A stretch of DNA of 26,851 nt, from positions 1 through 26,851 of the IMG/VR virus record IMGVR_UViG_3300038455_000032, one strand, 5' to 3'. A program made the translations under genes and the position numbers. The stretch is from a virus. The notes beneath the pieces were generated by a model. The model worked only from the letters and a program-made list of their open reading frames with translations. It was not told the DNA's origin and made no database searches. Positions 1-6,672 of this stretch are shown one piece after another. Position 1 is the stretch's first letter. Each line of letters starts with the position of its first letter.

Positions 1-22
1 GCGCACTTAGCCTGGGGCCCGC

Positions 23-43
23 GCGTTTTTGCGGGGAAAACGC
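23..43. other. Perfect 7-bp hairpin in the leader region
   Basis: GCGTTTT at 23-29 is the exact reverse complement of AAAACGC at 37-43, with a 7-base loop. No T-run follows, so it is not a typical intrinsic terminator in the + direction. The surrounding 1-135 holds no gene I can support. One frame entering from the left edge stops at 55-57 and another stops at 129-131; either could be the tail of an upstream gene. Confidence 0.4.
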
Positions 44-135
44 ACGGATGGCCCTAGGACGCGATATGAGCGCCTTTGCCGCCAGGGGTGCCCAAGGGCT
101 GGGCGGGAACCTGAAAGCGTGCGAGGGTTGAAGCA

Positions 136-369
136 ATGACGCTCACGAAGCTCGTTTTCCGCCAGCCGCTTATCGTCGAATCCCAAACGAAGGGCGCAAT
201 CGCCGCGAAGGAAGGATGGGCGTTTGCATATGACGCGGAGACATCATGCTGGATCGCGCGCAAGAGCGCGCACGGGGGCGCGCCCGACCTCGTGCTGCTC
301 GTGCCGCGCGAGCTCGCGCACGCGGAAGGCGAGGACGAGCCGGCGAAGAGGCGCGAGAAGGCGGCATGA
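136..369 (+). CDS. Small hypothetical phage protein, 77 aa
   Basis: Unrecognised. The ATG follows a purine-rich GAGGGTTGAAG stretch that can act as a ribosome binding site. The first half looks like a small beta-rich fold (LVFRQPLIVES, GWAFAYDAET, CWIARKS) and the last 15 residues are highly charged. The stop overlaps the next start as ATGA at 366-369, so translation is probably coupled. It is first of four small genes ahead of the terminase. A small-terminase role is conceivable from position, but nothing in the sequence shows a DNA-binding domain. Confidence 0.6.
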   Translation: MTLTKLVFRQPLIVESQTKGAIAAKEGWAFAYDAETSCWIARKSAHGGAPDLVLLVPRELAHAEGEDEPAKRREKAA

Positions 370-866
370 GCGTAGCGCGCAAGATCGTCGACAAGCTTCG
401 CCGCAAGTCGAAGCTCGAAGCGCCGACGCCTGCGGAACACGATGCTGAATGGCAAGCGAAGAAGCGCGCAGACCCGCTCATGGTCACGCAGATCTACGAG
501 GAGTGGCATGACCGGCAGCCCGAGCGCTATCACCAGGCTACGCAGACGAACGCGCCGGATGCGTCCGAGCGCGAGCGACAGAAGCGGGACATGGTACAGC
601 TTCACGCGATGCTCGGTCAGCGGTGCGATCGCGTGCTGCGCCAGCAAGGATTGCGCGTCGTGCGCGTTGTCGACGACGGCTATGGGCAGCACATGATCCT
701 GCACGTGCGCGACACGTACGGGCGGCCGTTCGAGGCGAAACTGAACTACGAGTCAGCGCAGCATCGGACGCGCACGAAGGGCGTATCGCTCGTCGATTCG
801 CTTGTTGCCGAGCTCGTGTCGGAGATCGAGAAAGCGCGGAAGCGCTATCACGAGCGAATGCAGTGA
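366..866 (+). CDS. Hypothetical phage protein, 166 aa, charged and helical
   Basis: Unrecognised. The open frame extends upstream to 246, but I place the start at the ATG at 366 because it forms an ATGA overlap with the preceding stop and the upstream part is antisense-like Arg/Ala sequence inside the previous gene. The N-terminus is basic (MSVARKIVDKLRRKSK). A charged middle part follows (QIYEEWHDRQPERYHQ), then a beta-rich segment (LRVVRVVDDGYGQHMILHVRD) and a C-terminal helix rich in Glu, Lys and Arg. It may bind nucleic acid or be a packaging accessory protein. That is inference from charge and position only. Confidence 0.65.
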   Translation: MSVARKIVDKLRRKSKLEAPTPAEHDAEWQAKKRADPLMVTQIYEEWHDRQPERYHQATQTNAPDASERERQKRDMVQLHAMLGQRCDRVLRQQGLRVVRVVDDGYGQHMILHVRDTYGRPFEAKLNYESAQHRTRTKGVSLVDSLVAELVSEIEKARKRYHERMQ

Positions 867-898
867 TTCTGGTCTGGTGGTCAAACCAAGGTGCCGCG

Positions 899-1102
899 AT
901 GGGAAAACCATGGTGGGTACAGCGACCGGGGTCCGAGCCGGAACGCGCCGCGTTCGTGCGCATCAAGGGGCACGCGGTGACGCGAGTGAAAGACGACGGG
1001 TTCCTGCACTTGTCCGATGGGCCGCGCGGCATCATCGCGGTTGACGGTGAGGTGTTCTGTGAAGAAATCCAAACGCCGCTGGATATCGAAAAAGATCGGT
1101 AA
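899..1102 (+). CDS. Small hypothetical protein, 67 aa
   Basis: Unrecognised. I chose ATG 899 because CAAGG at 887-891 sits about seven bases upstream. A GTG at 863 in the same frame overlaps the previous stop as GTGA and would add 12 residues, so it is a real alternative. The protein is probably a compact beta fold: AFVRIKGHAVTRVKDDGFLHLSDG followed by GIIAVDGEVF. Its last 43 bases overlap the next small gene in another frame. Confidence 0.55.
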   Translation: MGKPWWVQRPGSEPERAAFVRIKGHAVTRVKDDGFLHLSDGPRGIIAVDGEVFCEEIQTPLDIEKDR

Positions 1103-1175
1103 GCTCCGCAATGAAGGTAAGCCGGTCAAGCAGGCCGCTGCCATCGCATACAACATGGCCCGTAAACGCAAGTGA
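1059..1175 (+). CDS. Very small basic protein with KLRNEGKPVKQAAAIA motif, 38 aa
   Basis: This short GTG-started frame is preceded by GGTGAGGTG at 1046-1054, a good ribosome binding site at close spacing. The product is almost entirely Lys/Arg plus a helix and ends in MARKRK. Small basic proteins with the pattern KLRxEGKPxKQAxAIA are, from memory, scattered through many phage and prophage genomes with no known function. It starts inside the preceding gene and its stop overlaps the GTG of the terminase frame (GTGA at 1172-1175). Nucleic-acid binding is plausible from charge alone. Confidence 0.55.
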   Translation: MKKSKRRWISKKIGKLRNEGKPVKQAAAIAYNMARKRK

Positions 1176-3025
1176 CCTGCTCCCACGGCCTCGATGAGTA
1201 CGATTGCGCGATATGCATCGGGGAGAAGCTCCGCAGGGCGCGCAGCAAACGAAAGGACGTGAAGCATGATCCGCCGGGGAGCAGCGAAGCGAGCGTGGGT
1301 GCAGAAGCAACGGGACGAGCGGGAGCAGAACAAGCAGCTCAAGACGGCAGGCAACGTGGAGCGTTCGAAGGGCTCCGGATCGAGCAGCCGGCGCAAGCTG
1401 CACCGAAGCGACGCGGCGGCCGGCCGCCGAAGAATCAGCGAGTACTGAACGCGCCGCTGATCGGGGTTGCGCCGCCGACTTGGTTCGCGCGTCCGGTGAT
1501 TGAGCCGTTCGATGACTTCTCGCTCGAGAATCTGCTGACGCATCCGGATGCGTTCGGACTCGAGAGCGCGACGCCTCTTCAGCGTGCGATCTGCCGCGTG
1601 AGCGACGGGCTTCCGCTCGGTGATCTCTGGGACGACGAGACGGTGCGCGGCGGATTCGGTGGCGTTCGCCCGCCCGAGGGACCGCTCAAGGAGCTCCTGA
1701 TTACGTGCGCAATCCGCTCCGCGAAGACCATGATCGCCGCAGCGAAGGCGATCCAGATGGCGCGCAAGGCGGACGTCACGGGCACTGTGCCGGGCGATGA
1801 GATTCGAATCCCGCTCGTGTCTACGGAGAAGGATCAGGCGCACGCGCTGATGTCGCACCTCGTTGCGGTTATGCGCAAGCCGCGCTTCTCGGAGATCCTG
1901 GCGTGCGACCCGCGCTACGACACCGTGCAGGTGACGCATGAGAGCGGTCGCATGATCGAGATCAAGGTAGTAGCGCTCTCGAGGTACGCCACAACGCTTG
2001 TCGCGCGCTGGCTCGCCGGCTGCGTGTTCGACGAAGCTCCGCGCATGGCCGGGCTCGAGGACGGCATACGCAATCTGAGTGAATCATTGAGCTCGATTCG
2101 TGGCCGCATCCTTCCGGGTGGACAGATACTCGAGATCGGTTCGCCCTATGCGCCGTACGGACCGATCTGGCAGACGCACCGCGACCACTTTGGCAAGCCG
2201 ACGAGCACGATCGTTGTCGTCAAGGGTCGTGGCCCGTGGATGAACCCAGTGAAGTGGACGCCGGAAGCATGCGAGGCGTTGCGCATCGCGGACCCGCGCG
2301 CGTACAAGACCGACGTCGAGGGCGAGTTCGCTGACCCCGATAACGCGCTGATCGGTTCCGTCGCCATCGAGCGCGCATCGCGAAAGCGTGACGGGGACCA
2401 GTCTGGCCAGTTCTACACGGCCGCGCTCGAGCCGGGTGTGCACACGCCGACGTGGACGCTGTCCGTGCTCACGTGCACCGGTCGGCGCAACGGACGCGAC
2501 ATGTACGCTCTGAGCAAGGCGCGCGAGTGGGTCCCGCGACCAGGCGAGAGCATCTCGCCCGAGGCGACGATGCGCGCCATCGCGGAGATCGTTAGACCGC
2601 TCGGCGTACAGACGCTGTTCACTTCTCAATTCGCTAACGACACGCTCTTGCGCGTTGCGCTCGACGCTGGGCTCGGCGTCGTGCCGCTCACGGTGTCGCA
2701 TGAGCAGCGCTTCGAGCTCATTGACCAGCTCCACTATCTCGTGGCCGACGACTATCTTGCGTTGCCGCCGGACGCGGAGGACGTGAAGCGCGACCTTCTA
2801 AGCGTGACCCGGCGGCGGACCGTGCAGGGCGTGACCCTCGAGTTTCCCGAGGGCATGGGCGGCTACGTGCGAACGCTCGCGCTTGCGCTGTCCGTGCCGC
2901 CAGCGCCGCCCGAAAAAACAGGGCCGGCGCGGGACCCGATGCTCGCCGAGCACTTGGCGATGCTGGACCGACGACGGGCCGACCATTGGGGCACGATGGC
3001 GCGTAGGATTGCGGGCGTGGTATAG
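1172..3025 (+). CDS. terL: Terminase large subunit (DNA-packaging ATPase), 617 aa
   Basis: This is the motor that pumps DNA into the prohead through the portal. Visible ATPase motifs are a Walker A-like CAIRSAKT at residues 179-186, a Walker B CVFDEA at 284-289 and the coupling motif GSPYAPYGP at 323-331. The family's usual core starts near residue 90 (RVLNAPLIG), so about 90 residues are extra. Residues 1-33 contain C3-x-H5-x6-C12-x2-C15, which could bind zinc, and 35-85 is a low-complexity linker. The GTG at 1172 is the earliest start and overlaps the previous stop. G/C at third positions is high over 1172-1266, falls over about 1266-1400, then rises again, so a later start cannot be excluded. 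In the C-terminal nuclease-like region (about 415-575) the expected acidic metal ligands are not where the family normally has them. Confidence 0.9.
   Translation: MTCSHGLDEYDCAICIGEKLRRARSKRKDVKHDPPGSSEASVGAEATGRAGAEQAAQDGRQRGAFEGLRIEQPAQAAPKRRGGRPPKNQRVLNAPLIGVAPPTWFARPVIEPFDDFSLENLLTHPDAFGLESATPLQRAICRVSDGLPLGDLWDDETVRGGFGGVRPPEGPLKELLITCAIRSAKTMIAAAKAIQMARKADVTGTVPGDEIRIPLVSTEKDQAHALMSHLVAVMRKPRFSEILACDPRYDTVQVTHESGRMIEIKVVALSRYATTLVARWLAGCVFDEAPRMAGLEDGIRNLSESLSSIRGRILPGGQILEIGSPYAPYGPIWQTHRDHFGKPTSTIVVVKGRGPWMNPVKWTPEACEALRIADPRAYKTDVEGEFADPDNALIGSVAIERASRKRDGDQSGQFYTAALEPGVHTPTWTLSVLTCTGRRNGRDMYALSKAREWVPRPGESISPEATMRAIAEIVRPLGVQTLFTSQFANDTLLRVALDAGLGVVPLTVSHEQRFELIDQLHYLVADDYLALPPDAEDVKRDLLSVTRRRTVQGVTLEFPEGMGGYVRTLALALSVPPAPPEKTGPARDPMLAEHLAMLDRRRADHWGTMARRIAGVV
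1266..1448 (+). CDS. Possible overlapping small gene inside the terminase N-terminal region, 60 aa
   Basis: This ATG frame runs wholly within the terminase frame. It has AAAGGA at 1252-1257, eight bases before its ATG, and over 1266-1400 its third positions are much richer in G/C than those of the terminase frame. The product is a basic, helical protein (MIRRGAAKRAWVQKQRDERE, then Ser/Arg-rich). Either this is a genuine gene and the terminase begins further downstream, or it is a by-product of an Ala/Gln/Gly-rich linker. I cannot decide from sequence alone. Confidence 0.3.
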   Translation: MIRRGAAKRAWVQKQRDEREQNKQLKTAGNVERSKGSGSSSRRKLHRSDAAAGRRRISEY

Positions 3026-3034
3026 GATCGCAAG

Positions 3035-3352
3035 GTGTCAAGAGCCAAGCAGTTAGGTCAAGAGGGCCTGGAGCTCGCCGACCGCATGCGAGCGAAGGGC
3101 GTGCGTCGCATGGTGCTTGACCCGGAGGGCCGGCTGCTCGAGATCGAGCTCGATGCACCGAATCCGTTCGCCGCGATTCCGGACGACGCCGTCGACCGCA
3201 TCATCGATGATGCGCGATATGCGCGCAAGGATCGCGACGAGTCGTTGTGCGCGATATGCCAGGAGCAGCCGAAGGGCCATCCGCTAAACCCGCAGCTATG
3301 TCGCGGGTGTGCGTTGAAGGTCGGTGGCGTGCAGGGATTGAGCGATGGCTAA
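3035..3352 (+). CDS. Small protein with four-cysteine zinc-ribbon-like motif, 105 aa
   Basis: Not recognised as a named family. It starts at GTG 3035, nine bases after the terminase stop, and runs eight bases into the portal gene. Residues 1-60 are helical and charged with a short beta element (RRMVLDPEGRLLEIEL). The C-terminal third carries C72-x2-C75-x13-C89-x2-C92, a spacing typical of small zinc ribbons. Its place between terminase and portal suggests a packaging or head-assembly accessory role, but no function can be claimed. The CAIC piece also occurs in the N-terminal extension of the terminase. Confidence 0.7.
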   Translation: MSRAKQLGQEGLELADRMRAKGVRRMVLDPEGRLLEIELDAPNPFAAIPDDAVDRIIDDARYARKDRDESLCAICQEQPKGHPLNPQLCRGCALKVGGVQGLSDG

Positions 3353-5402
3353 GTGGGGACCGCGGCCGCGCACGACGCAAGGCAAGCAGATTCGTAAGAT
3401 AGCGAAGGCGAAGCGGGCAATCTCGGAGCGATTCTGGGACCTCCAAGAATACAACGCGGATCAAGCCGCTAGCATCGGCTGGGACACCGTGCAGCGACTG
3501 TGGAAGAAGCAGGGCCAGCGCCGGCTGCTCGAGGCGACGGATTACTTACAGCTCTACTTCGGCAGCGGGAGATACCACCCATACGGGCGCAGCTACGGCA
3601 ATCCGCTGATCTACGATGTCGACCCGCCGAGTCAGAATCTAGTGCAGGCGCTGACCGACACGATCGTCGCGATGCTGTTCCGCGAGCAAGTGCGACCGTT
3701 CTACCTGACCACGAAGGGCGACGGCCAGCTCCGCGAAAAGGCTCAGGCGATGAGCCGCGTCAATGAAGCCATCTTCCGCGAAGTTGGCGTATGGGATGCG
3801 CTCGGACTCGATACGCTGTTCGACGGGCACATCTACGATGGCGGGGTGACGCAGTGGTATCCGGACTACGCGAACAACGACGTTTGCGCGGACCGCACGC
3901 CGCCGTGGGAGATGATGACGCTCGAGCTCGAGGGCAAGCGTCCGCGCCAGTTCTTCCGCCGCGCACTCGTGCCACGGGACAAGCTCACGAGCTTTTACAG
4001 CGGCGACGATGATGCGCTTGACGCGATCGAACGTTGCGGCGCAGCGTCGTATCAGGACGTAGGGCTCGAATCATGGGACGACGATCTCGCTGACATGGTC
4101 GAGGTGTGCATGCTCTGGCACCTCCCGAGCATGCGCGTCGACCGTTCGAGGCCCGAGGCCTTCGGTGTGGACGAGGACGGGGACGCCGTGCCATATCGCG
4201 AGTGGGGCCACGATGGCGTGCATCTCGTGTGCTGCGAGCACGGTTTGCTCCAGCTCGATGCGGTGCCGTACGCCTATCCGCCGTTCGCTTTCTTCCTTCC
4301 GATGCGCAAACCGAATGAATTCTGGTCGCGATCAGTGCCGGAGTCGATCTACGCCGAACAGACGACTTTGATTCGCATGAACGCGCGGCTCGAGGAGATC
4401 CTGCACCTCTGGGCGCGCCCGCTGCTCTACGTGTGGTCGCAGGCGCGCCTGAACCCGAACAAGGTCACGAATGCGCTCGCGTCGATCATCGAGGGCAACG
4501 TACCCGCGAACCAGGCGATTCAAACGATCGCGATGAATGCTGTGCCGAACGAATACTTTCAGCGCATCCGGGATATCATCGACGGTGCGAAAGAAAAGCT
4601 CGGTATCAGCGAGCAGAGCATGCGCGCGAATCGGCAACCCGGCATCGAGCACGCGCCGGCGTATCAGCATCTTCAGGATTTGGAAAACATCCGGCAGACT
4701 CCGCGATTCCGTGCATGGCAAGAGTGGCATGTGCAGGGCGGGCGCCGCGTGACAGACGCGGTCCGCATGCTCGCGAAGCGAAACCCGGACTACTCCGTGA
4801 TCTGGGGAGAGTCGAAGGATCTGCGAGAGTACAAGTGGGCTGACATCGATCTGCCTGATAACAAGTTCAGGATCACGACATGGGGCACCAATCTCTTGCC
4901 GCAGACGCCGAGCGCCAAGATCGCGCGGCTCGCCGAGATCGTTCGGAGCGGCGCATTCACGCCGGAGCAGGTCAAGCTTCTCACCACGACGTTTATGGAA
5001 TTTCCGGACATCGAAGCGGCGCTCGGCGACGTGGATGCGCAAGAGCGCAACATCGAAAACAAGCTCGAGGCGCTCCGTCGTGGCGCGAAGTTCGTCGATG
5101 CGATGCCGCATCAGTATATGAACCTCGCGCTCGCGAAGCTGAAGGTCGTGGACAAGCTGAACGCGCTCGAGGCGGACGGCTTCGACGAGTCGAAGCTCGA
5201 GCTCTTGCGTCAGTTCTATTTCGCGGTCGACCAGCTCGAGAAGCGACAGGCTCAGGGCGCAGCCGCCGCGGGAGCCGGCGGATTCGATCCGCTTGCTCCT
5301 CCTCCGCCCGAAGGTGGCGAGCCCGCTGCTGAGCCTGCTTTGCCCCCCGGCGGAGCTCCGCCGGCTGAATTGTCACCAGCGCCGCAAGAGGTAGCGGCAT
5401 AG
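3345..5402 (+). CDS. Portal protein, 685 aa
   Basis: The portal forms the dodecameric ring at the capsid vertex through which DNA enters and leaves. Length is close to P22-type portals (about 725 residues) and larger than most siphovirus portals. The call rests on position between terminase and scaffold/capsid genes, on portal-like segments (QNLVQALTDTIVAMLF, SVPESIYAEQTTLIRMNARL), on a wing and stem of long helices, and on a helical C-terminal part ending in a Pro/Ala-rich tail (about 640-685) that is probably disordered. ATG 3345 overlaps the upstream gene, pointing to translational coupling. No protease or head-morphogenesis fusion is seen. Confidence 0.88.
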   Translation: MAKWGPRPRTTQGKQIRKIAKAKRAISERFWDLQEYNADQAASIGWDTVQRLWKKQGQRRLLEATDYLQLYFGSGRYHPYGRSYGNPLIYDVDPPSQNLVQALTDTIVAMLFREQVRPFYLTTKGDGQLREKAQAMSRVNEAIFREVGVWDALGLDTLFDGHIYDGGVTQWYPDYANNDVCADRTPPWEMMTLELEGKRPRQFFRRALVPRDKLTSFYSGDDDALDAIERCGAASYQDVGLESWDDDLADMVEVCMLWHLPSMRVDRSRPEAFGVDEDGDAVPYREWGHDGVHLVCCEHGLLQLDAVPYAYPPFAFFLPMRKPNEFWSRSVPESIYAEQTTLIRMNARLEEILHLWARPLLYVWSQARLNPNKVTNALASIIEGNVPANQAIQTIAMNAVPNEYFQRIRDIIDGAKEKLGISEQSMRANRQPGIEHAPAYQHLQDLENIRQTPRFRAWQEWHVQGGRRVTDAVRMLAKRNPDYSVIWGESKDLREYKWADIDLPDNKFRITTWGTNLLPQTPSAKIARLAEIVRSGAFTPEQVKLLTTTFMEFPDIEAALGDVDAQERNIENKLEALRRGAKFVDAMPHQYMNLALAKLKVVDKLNALEADGFDESKLELLRQFYFAVDQLEKRQAQGAAAAGAGGFDPLAPPPPEGGEPAAEPALPPGGAPPAELSPAPQEVAA

Positions 5403-5414
5403 AGGAGTCCCGTC

Positions 5415-6626
5415 ATGCGCCAGTCAATCACCTTCAGATCTTCGTCGAACGGATCCGCTGCGCCGAGTGCTGCGCCTACGCCTGAAGCCCCGGCCGCCGG
5501 AAAGGCGACGGCGGCCGAGGGCTCCGAAGCAACCACAGCTCCGCAAACCGAGGCTACGCCGGATACGACTGACGCTCTAGTAGACGCGATGCTCGGGAAC
5601 ATGGGCGAGATCGCGAGCCGAGCGGAGCCTGACGAGCCCGAAGGTGCTCCCGACCCGAATGCCGAGCCGGAGACCGAGACGTCAACCGAGACCGAGACGG
5701 AATCGGAAGCGAAGGCCGACGACGCGGAGCCCGCCACGCCGGAGCCGCAATACGATGATTTCGCGGACGACAAGCCGTGGACCGCTGAGCGGTTGAAGGC
5801 CGGAGCGAATCAGCTACGGACGGCACGTCGCGAGCTCCAGAACTGGTACAACTCGCTCACGGCGCGCGACGAGCGACGCGAGAAGCAGCAAGAGAAGCTG
5901 AACACCGAGAAGCGTGAGTTCAAGGTGTTGAGCGAGCGGCTAGCAGTCGACGTCAATGCGCTCTTCAACGGCACGCCAGCTCAGAGCCTCGAAGCACTCG
6001 CGCGCATCCGCGGCAAGTCAGCGGAGCAGGCGTACGAGGAGCTGAGCTATGCGATTCTCGGCAAACGCAAAGCGGGTGCCGATGCCCCTGTCAACGACGA
6101 GACTCGCCAGCTTCTCGCCAAGATCGTCGAGCGGCTTGATGCCCAGGACGCGCGACTCGAGGAAAGCCGCAAGGCTAACGAGAGTGATGGCGCGATCCAA
6201 TCATGCTTGCGCGAGGCACCCGAAACGTGGCCGCTCGTGGCCGCGTCCGCGGAGAAGGACCGGAAGGCCGGGCGAGACCTTGTAGCGATAGTAAAAGCCG
6301 TGATTCGGAGCAATGGATGGGAGGCGCTTGACATCGACTCTGTTTTCGATAAGCTGGAACGCGAGCTGCGAAAGCAGCAGAGGATGGCCTCGGGCGAGCC
6401 GACAAGTCGCCCCGCCGGCTCCGGGCCGGGCGCGGAACGGGAACCCGCAGTAAAAAGCCCGAAACAGCAGGCGCAGAGTCGACCTGGACGGACCGTGACC
6501 CCAGCTCTCTCGACCGAAAGCGGCGGACGCCGAGTCAAGCCGCGGACGGAAAAAGAGAAACGCGACGCCTTCGCTAGAGCGGTTCCAGATAGCATTCTAG
6601 ACCAGCTGGCCAACTTCGGCGGCTGA
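5415..6626 (+). CDS. Scaffold-like head assembly protein, 403 aa
   Basis: The position between portal and major capsid protein and the architecture fit a scaffolding protein that guides procapsid assembly and is then released or degraded. Residues 1-118 are low-complexity and very acidic (runs of Glu/Thr/Pro). Residues about 125-175 and 230-255 are strongly coiled-coil-like (TARRELQNWYNSLTARDERR). A basic stretch near 370-385 (RRVKPRTEKEKRD) resembles the coat-binding ends of known scaffolds. GAGGAG at 5402-5407 gives a strong ribosome binding site for ATG 5415. No Ser-His protease motif is visible, so it is unlikely to be a fused protease-scaffold. Confidence 0.75.
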   Translation: MRQSITFRSSSNGSAAPSAAPTPEAPAAGKATAAEGSEATTAPQTEATPDTTDALVDAMLGNMGEIASRAEPDEPEGAPDPNAEPETETSTETETESEAKADDAEPATPEPQYDDFADDKPWTAERLKAGANQLRTARRELQNWYNSLTARDERREKQQEKLNTEKREFKVLSERLAVDVNALFNGTPAQSLEALARIRGKSAEQAYEELSYAILGKRKAGADAPVNDETRQLLAKIVERLDAQDARLEESRKANESDGAIQSCLREAPETWPLVAASAEKDRKAGRDLVAIVKAVIRSNGWEALDIDSVFDKLERELRKQQRMASGEPTSRPAGSGPGAEREPAVKSPKQQAQSRPGRTVTPALSTESGGRRVKPRTEKEKRDAFARAVPDSILDQLANFGG

Positions 6627-6655
6627 ACCCCTGGTCCCAATCGAGCGATGCGCGT

Positions 6656-6670
6656 CGGGAAGGACTCCCG
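6656..6670 (+). promoter_or_regulatory. Hairpin presenting the capsid ribosome binding site in its loop
   Basis: CGGGA (6656-6660) pairs perfectly with TCCCG (6666-6670) around a five-base loop AGGAC. The Shine-Dalgarno AAGGA (6660-6664) therefore lies mostly in the loop, eight bases before the GTG start of the major capsid gene. This is the only intergenic stretch longer than 40 bases between 5403 and 8007. A role in setting capsid expression is inference. Confidence 0.35.
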
Positions 6671-6672
6671 CC

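Noticed and set aside
1-135. Terminator or attachment site at the left edge
   Set aside because: A hairpin is present, but there is no T-run, no repeat partner elsewhere in the window and no integrase.
881-1939. Long antisense frame (352 codons) opposite the terminase
   Set aside because: Arg/His/Leu-rich composition typical of the reverse strand of a G+C-biased gene; no ribosome binding site or recognisable domain, and the + strand is clearly a terminase.
4332-5111. 259-codon antisense frame opposite the portal gene
   Set aside because: Shadow frame; composition and codon bias fit only the + strand portal.
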